Positions 61,922-64,000 of a DNA stretch of 64,000 bases are shown piece after piece. The translations under genes were made by a program, and so were the position numbers. Under the pieces are notes generated by a model, which worked only from the letters and a program-made list of their open reading frames with translations, did no database searches and was not told the DNA's origin. How positions within the stretch are numbered: the stretch's first letter is position 1; each line of letters begins with the position of its first letter. Origin of the DNA: CADEDV01 sp964437415 (GTDB taxonomy: Bacteria; Bacteroidota; Bacteroidia; Chitinophagales; Chitinophagaceae); NCBI GenBank assembly GCA_964437415.1, contig CAYTGN010000001.1:307444-371443 (forward strand), in the 5' to 3' direction.

Positions 61922-62749
61922 TTATCGGTGAGCAATGAATATCGGGAATTGGTGTTGCCGGATGATCTCGGCTACAAAACTTTTGTGGAAGAAACGGGAA
62001 AGCCCGGAACGGCCAAAAGAGCCGGTCACCAGAATAGCACATTTCTTCTGGTTCAGCCAGGCGCTGAAATATTGTTTGGGATCAGCATCGAATTTCAGCA
62101 AAGTGAGATCAGTAAAATGCCGGGCAGTAAGTTCTTTGATATTGTCTTCATCGGGAATTGAATTGCTTGTATTTTTTTTTGCATATACCAGAATGGTACT
62201 GTTTGCTGTCAATTCGGGAAACAGGCAGGCAAACTGACGGATGGCATAAACGGATGAGGCACTGCCATCATAGGCCAATACATTGGTGTCGGGAAGAGAA
62301 AATTTTTCCGGCACCACGATCACAGGACATTCCACATCATGCAAGGCATCTTTCAGGTATTCATTCAGTGCTTTGCCGCCAGCGTTTTCATAAAACGATT
62401 CACTGCCGATAATAAGCAGGTCGGCAAAGCGGCTTTCTTTTTTCAGTTCGGGCAGCGTGAAATCATAAAATTGATCATGCACCCGGTGTTCTATGCCTCT
62501 TTTTACACACCAGTTTTTGAAACGTTCGATATTTTCTTTTACTGCAGCTTCATTAGCATCTTCCAGCAGCGGTACATACATATCCACCACCCGTCCGCTG
62601 CCGGATGCACTCCACAATCTTGTATAATCCACCTGGGGCAGAAAAGCTCCAGTGAGCATAATGGGGTTTTTATCGTTCAGGAAGCCGGCCATTTCCAGAG
62701 CTCCTTCAGAAAAGTGACGGCCGTCAAAGGCCACAACTACCTTTTTCAT
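61922..62749 (-). CDS. Universal stress protein, double domain, no complete ATP motif
   Basis: A 275-residue tandem UspA protein starting KKVVVAFDGRHFSEGALEMA. The second half has a partial motif, GSFGRSGLSRFFHKS, with Lys in place of the last Gly, so ATP binding is unlikely. It is most like the protein at 47826. It may be co-transcribed with the DUF1003 gene and diverges from the pirin gene across 172 bases. Confidence 0.83.
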   Translation of the reverse strand: MKKVVVAFDGRHFSEGALEMAGFLNDKNPIMLTGAFLPQVDYTRLWSASGSGRVVDMYVPLLEDANEAAVKENIERFKNWCVKRGIEHRVHDQFYDFTLPELKKESRFADLLIIGSESFYENAGGKALNEYLKDALHDVECPVIVVPEKFSLPDTNVLAYDGSASSVYAIRQFACLFPELTANSTILVYAKKNTSNSIPDEDNIKELTARHFTDLTLLKFDADPKQYFSAWLNQKKCAILVTGSFGRSGLSRFFHKSFVAEIIRQHQFPIFIAHR

Positions 62750-62921
62750 AAAACTTATTTTATGCTAAACTACCCGGGAATGCCTGCCTGGCATATGACA
62801 GCCCGCAGCGAAAAGGATGATAAATGTCAGGGATGAGGAAATGAATAAAATACCTGTGCTGCCAGCTTCCGGGACGAAGGGAAAATGTAACTTTAATAAT
62901 ACTCATCTTTATAGTATTCTC

Positions 62922-63839
62922 ATGCTCGACATTGTCATCGAATCCCGCCAGGCTGCCATCAGTGAATCCATGAAAGTGAAACGTATTCTTCCTTTTCGCC
63001 AGCGGCGGATGGTGGGCCCCTTTATTTTTATGGATCATGCCGGGCCTGTGACCAATGTGCTGGCAACTGCCTCCTCATTGGATGTGTTACCGCATCCGCA
63101 TATCGGGCTTTCCACAGTGAGTTATTTATTCGGCGGTAAGGTAACGCATCGTGACAGTCTCGGTGTGGAACAGATCATCCGTCCTGGTGAGGTAAACTGG
63201 ATGACAGCCGGAAGCGGCATTGCGCATTCAGAACGATTTGAAGATCCATCAGCACTGGCGGGTGGTGAACTCGAAATGATTCAAACCTGGGTGGCGCTGC
63301 CGGAAAAAGATGAGGAGGCGGCTCCTTCATTTACGAACTATCAACCGGAACAGCTTCCTGTTTTCACAGACACTGGTGTGTGGATGCGGCTGATCGCCGG
63401 TAATGCTTATGGCTTACAAAATGAAGTGAAAGCGCATTCGCCATTATTTTATTTACATGTGGTGTTGCAGCAAGGTGCCAGGTTTGGCTTGCCCAAAGAA
63501 CATGAAGAACGAGGAATATACATTGCCAAAGGATCAATTGAACTGGGTGGCATCACCTATAATGAGGGACAATTGCTCGTATTCAGTAAAGGAGTTGATC
63601 CTTTACTTATTGCCAAAGAAAATGCGACATTAATGTTACTCGGAGGTGAGCCGTTGGGTGACCGGTTTATCTGGTGGAATTTTGTTTCTTCCCGGAAAGA
63701 GCGGATCGAACAGGCGAAGGAAGACTGGAAACAAGGCCGCATCATTTTACCGCCAAATGATGATAAAGAATTTGTGCCGCTGCCGGATGATAAATCAAGA
63801 CCGGCAGGCGGGCCACCGAAACCCGAGCCGCTTTCATAA
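62922..63839 (+). CDS. Pirin-family protein
   Basis: A 305-residue bicupin. The metal ligands His58, His60, His102 and Glu104 are in VLPHPHIGLSTV and GSGIAHSERF, with the second, degenerate cupin in the C-terminal half (EERGIYIAKGSIELGGITYNEGQ). Bacterial pirins include quercetin 2,3-dioxygenases and regulators of central metabolism. The frame is open back to an ATG at 62817, but the domain begins at the ATG at 62922, giving a typical length. A terminator follows. Confidence 0.88.
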   Translation: MLDIVIESRQAAISESMKVKRILPFRQRRMVGPFIFMDHAGPVTNVLATASSLDVLPHPHIGLSTVSYLFGGKVTHRDSLGVEQIIRPGEVNWMTAGSGIAHSERFEDPSALAGGELEMIQTWVALPEKDEEAAPSFTNYQPEQLPVFTDTGVWMRLIAGNAYGLQNEVKAHSPLFYLHVVLQQGARFGLPKEHEERGIYIAKGSIELGGITYNEGQLLVFSKGVDPLLIAKENATLMLLGGEPLGDRFIWWNFVSSRKERIEQAKEDWKQGRIILPPNDDKEFVPLPDDKSRPAGGPPKPEPLS

Positions 63840-63845
63840 ATAAAA

Positions 63846-63872
63846 AAAACCGCTGAAGTCTTCAGCAGTTTT
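63846..63872 (+). terminator. Rho-independent terminator after the pirin gene
   Basis: AAAACCGCTGAA (63846-63857) pairs with TTCAGCAGTTTT (63861-63872) at 11 of 12 positions around a 3-base loop, ending in TTTT. The A-run on the left side makes it possibly bidirectional. It begins six bases after the pirin stop. Confidence 0.7.
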
Positions 63873-63873
63873 A

Positions 63874-63895
63874 GTAGCCTCGACAGGAATCGAAC
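63874..63895 (-). other. Fragment resembling a tRNA 3' end, possible attachment-site relic
   Basis: Read on the minus strand, 63895-63874 gives GTTCGATTCCTGTCGAGGCTAC, like the T-loop and acceptor end of a tRNA. The T-stem partner upstream does not pair (AAGTAG opposite CCTGT), and no anticodon arm is visible in 63896-64000, so it is not an intact tRNA. Integrative elements often leave such a 20-25-base tRNA end as an attachment site. Confidence 0.3.
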
Positions 63896-63910
63896 TACTT
63901 GTGTAAAGCC

Positions 63911-63970
63911 TTATTGGTGCAGCGTTTCAGTGCTTTTCATATTATAGGTTACCGAAAAAGTGACCTTCAA
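63911..63970 (-). pseudogene. Possible remnant of an integrase N-terminus
   Basis: On the minus strand a TTG at 63970-63968 opens a 19-codon frame reading MKVTFSVTYNMKSTETLHQ before TAA. The start is like the first strand of Bacteroidota tyrosine-recombinase integrases, which often begin with a short beta strand of this type. It is very short and could be chance. It is mentioned because it directly adjoins the tRNA-like fragment. Confidence 0.18.
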
Positions 63971-64000
63971 AAAAGCCTATAAACAGCAATAAATTTCAAG

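Noticed and set aside
1..64000. CRISPR arrays, rRNA genes, insertion sequences
   Set aside because: I saw no regularly spaced repeats, no rRNA-like sequence and no transposase-like protein in the window.

Overview
The window is a chromosomal stretch of a Bacteroidota bacterium, most likely of the Chitinophagaceae type. This rests on gene content (FtsX-type permease arrays, a zeaxanthin-type carotenoid operon with a MerR/B12 regulator and an ECF sigma factor, a YwqE-type PHP phosphatase beside a glycan locus), on the scarcity of Shine-Dalgarno sequences and on A-rich start contexts. These are family-level recognitions made by reading; no database search was possible.

Layout. (1) 1-7739, + strand: the end of a surface-glycan operon, with an asparagine-synthase-like protein (cut by the window edge), polysaccharide deacetylase, formyltransferase, GT4 glycosyltransferase, NeuD/PglD-like acyltransferase, SDR epimerase/dehydratase, LegC-type aminotransferase, initiating sugar-phosphate transferase and a PHP phosphatase. 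The set points to an N-acylated (perhaps N-formylated) amino sugar. (2) 7803-13959, + strand: a carotenoid locus, merR/carH-like - ECF sigma - crtI - crtB - idi - crtZ - crtY, giving beta-carotene and zeaxanthin from GGPP; no GGPP synthase is present. The regulator keeps both B12-photoreceptor motifs. Two inverted repeats of TGTTTAA lie between it and the sigma gene. crtY has no ordinary start codon in front of its FAD motif. (3) 13960-17184, - strand: a membrane protein and an NtrB/NtrC-type two-component pair. (4) 17487-41385, + strand: a 24-kb efflux-type operon with an HlyD adaptor, a small exported protein, an ABC ATPase, eight consecutive ~800-residue FtsX/MacB-like permeases, a second ABC ATPase and a TolC-like outer-membrane protein. 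All eight permeases end in nearly the same peptide.

(5) 41411-52662, - strand: a stress block with DUF4342, a lipoprotein, Hsp20, Ca2+ P-type ATPase, Ca2+/Na+ exchanger, ribosome hibernation factor, four double-domain universal stress proteins, a CHAD protein and a bacterial eRF1-like (baeRF) protein. (6) 52848-63839, both strands: holin-X-like membrane protein, Na/Pi cotransporter, AI-2E-family transporter, flavin-binding PNPOx-fold protein, phospholipase-D/cardiolipin-synthase-like protein, YdjM-type membrane hydrolase, small membrane proteins, CPBP protease, DUF1003 protein, a fifth universal stress protein and a pirin. Two small genes here (59 and 56 codons) were found by reading the gaps. 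The content of (5) and (6) resembles the mycobacterial dormancy regulon. (7) 63846-64000: a terminator, then a fragment like a tRNA 3' end and a possible integrase remnant.

The most unusual features are the eight-permease array with its flanking ATPases and leader hairpin, the paired TGTTTAA repeats beside a predicted B12 photoreceptor, the start-less crtY, and the dormancy-like block with a baeRF-CHAD pair.
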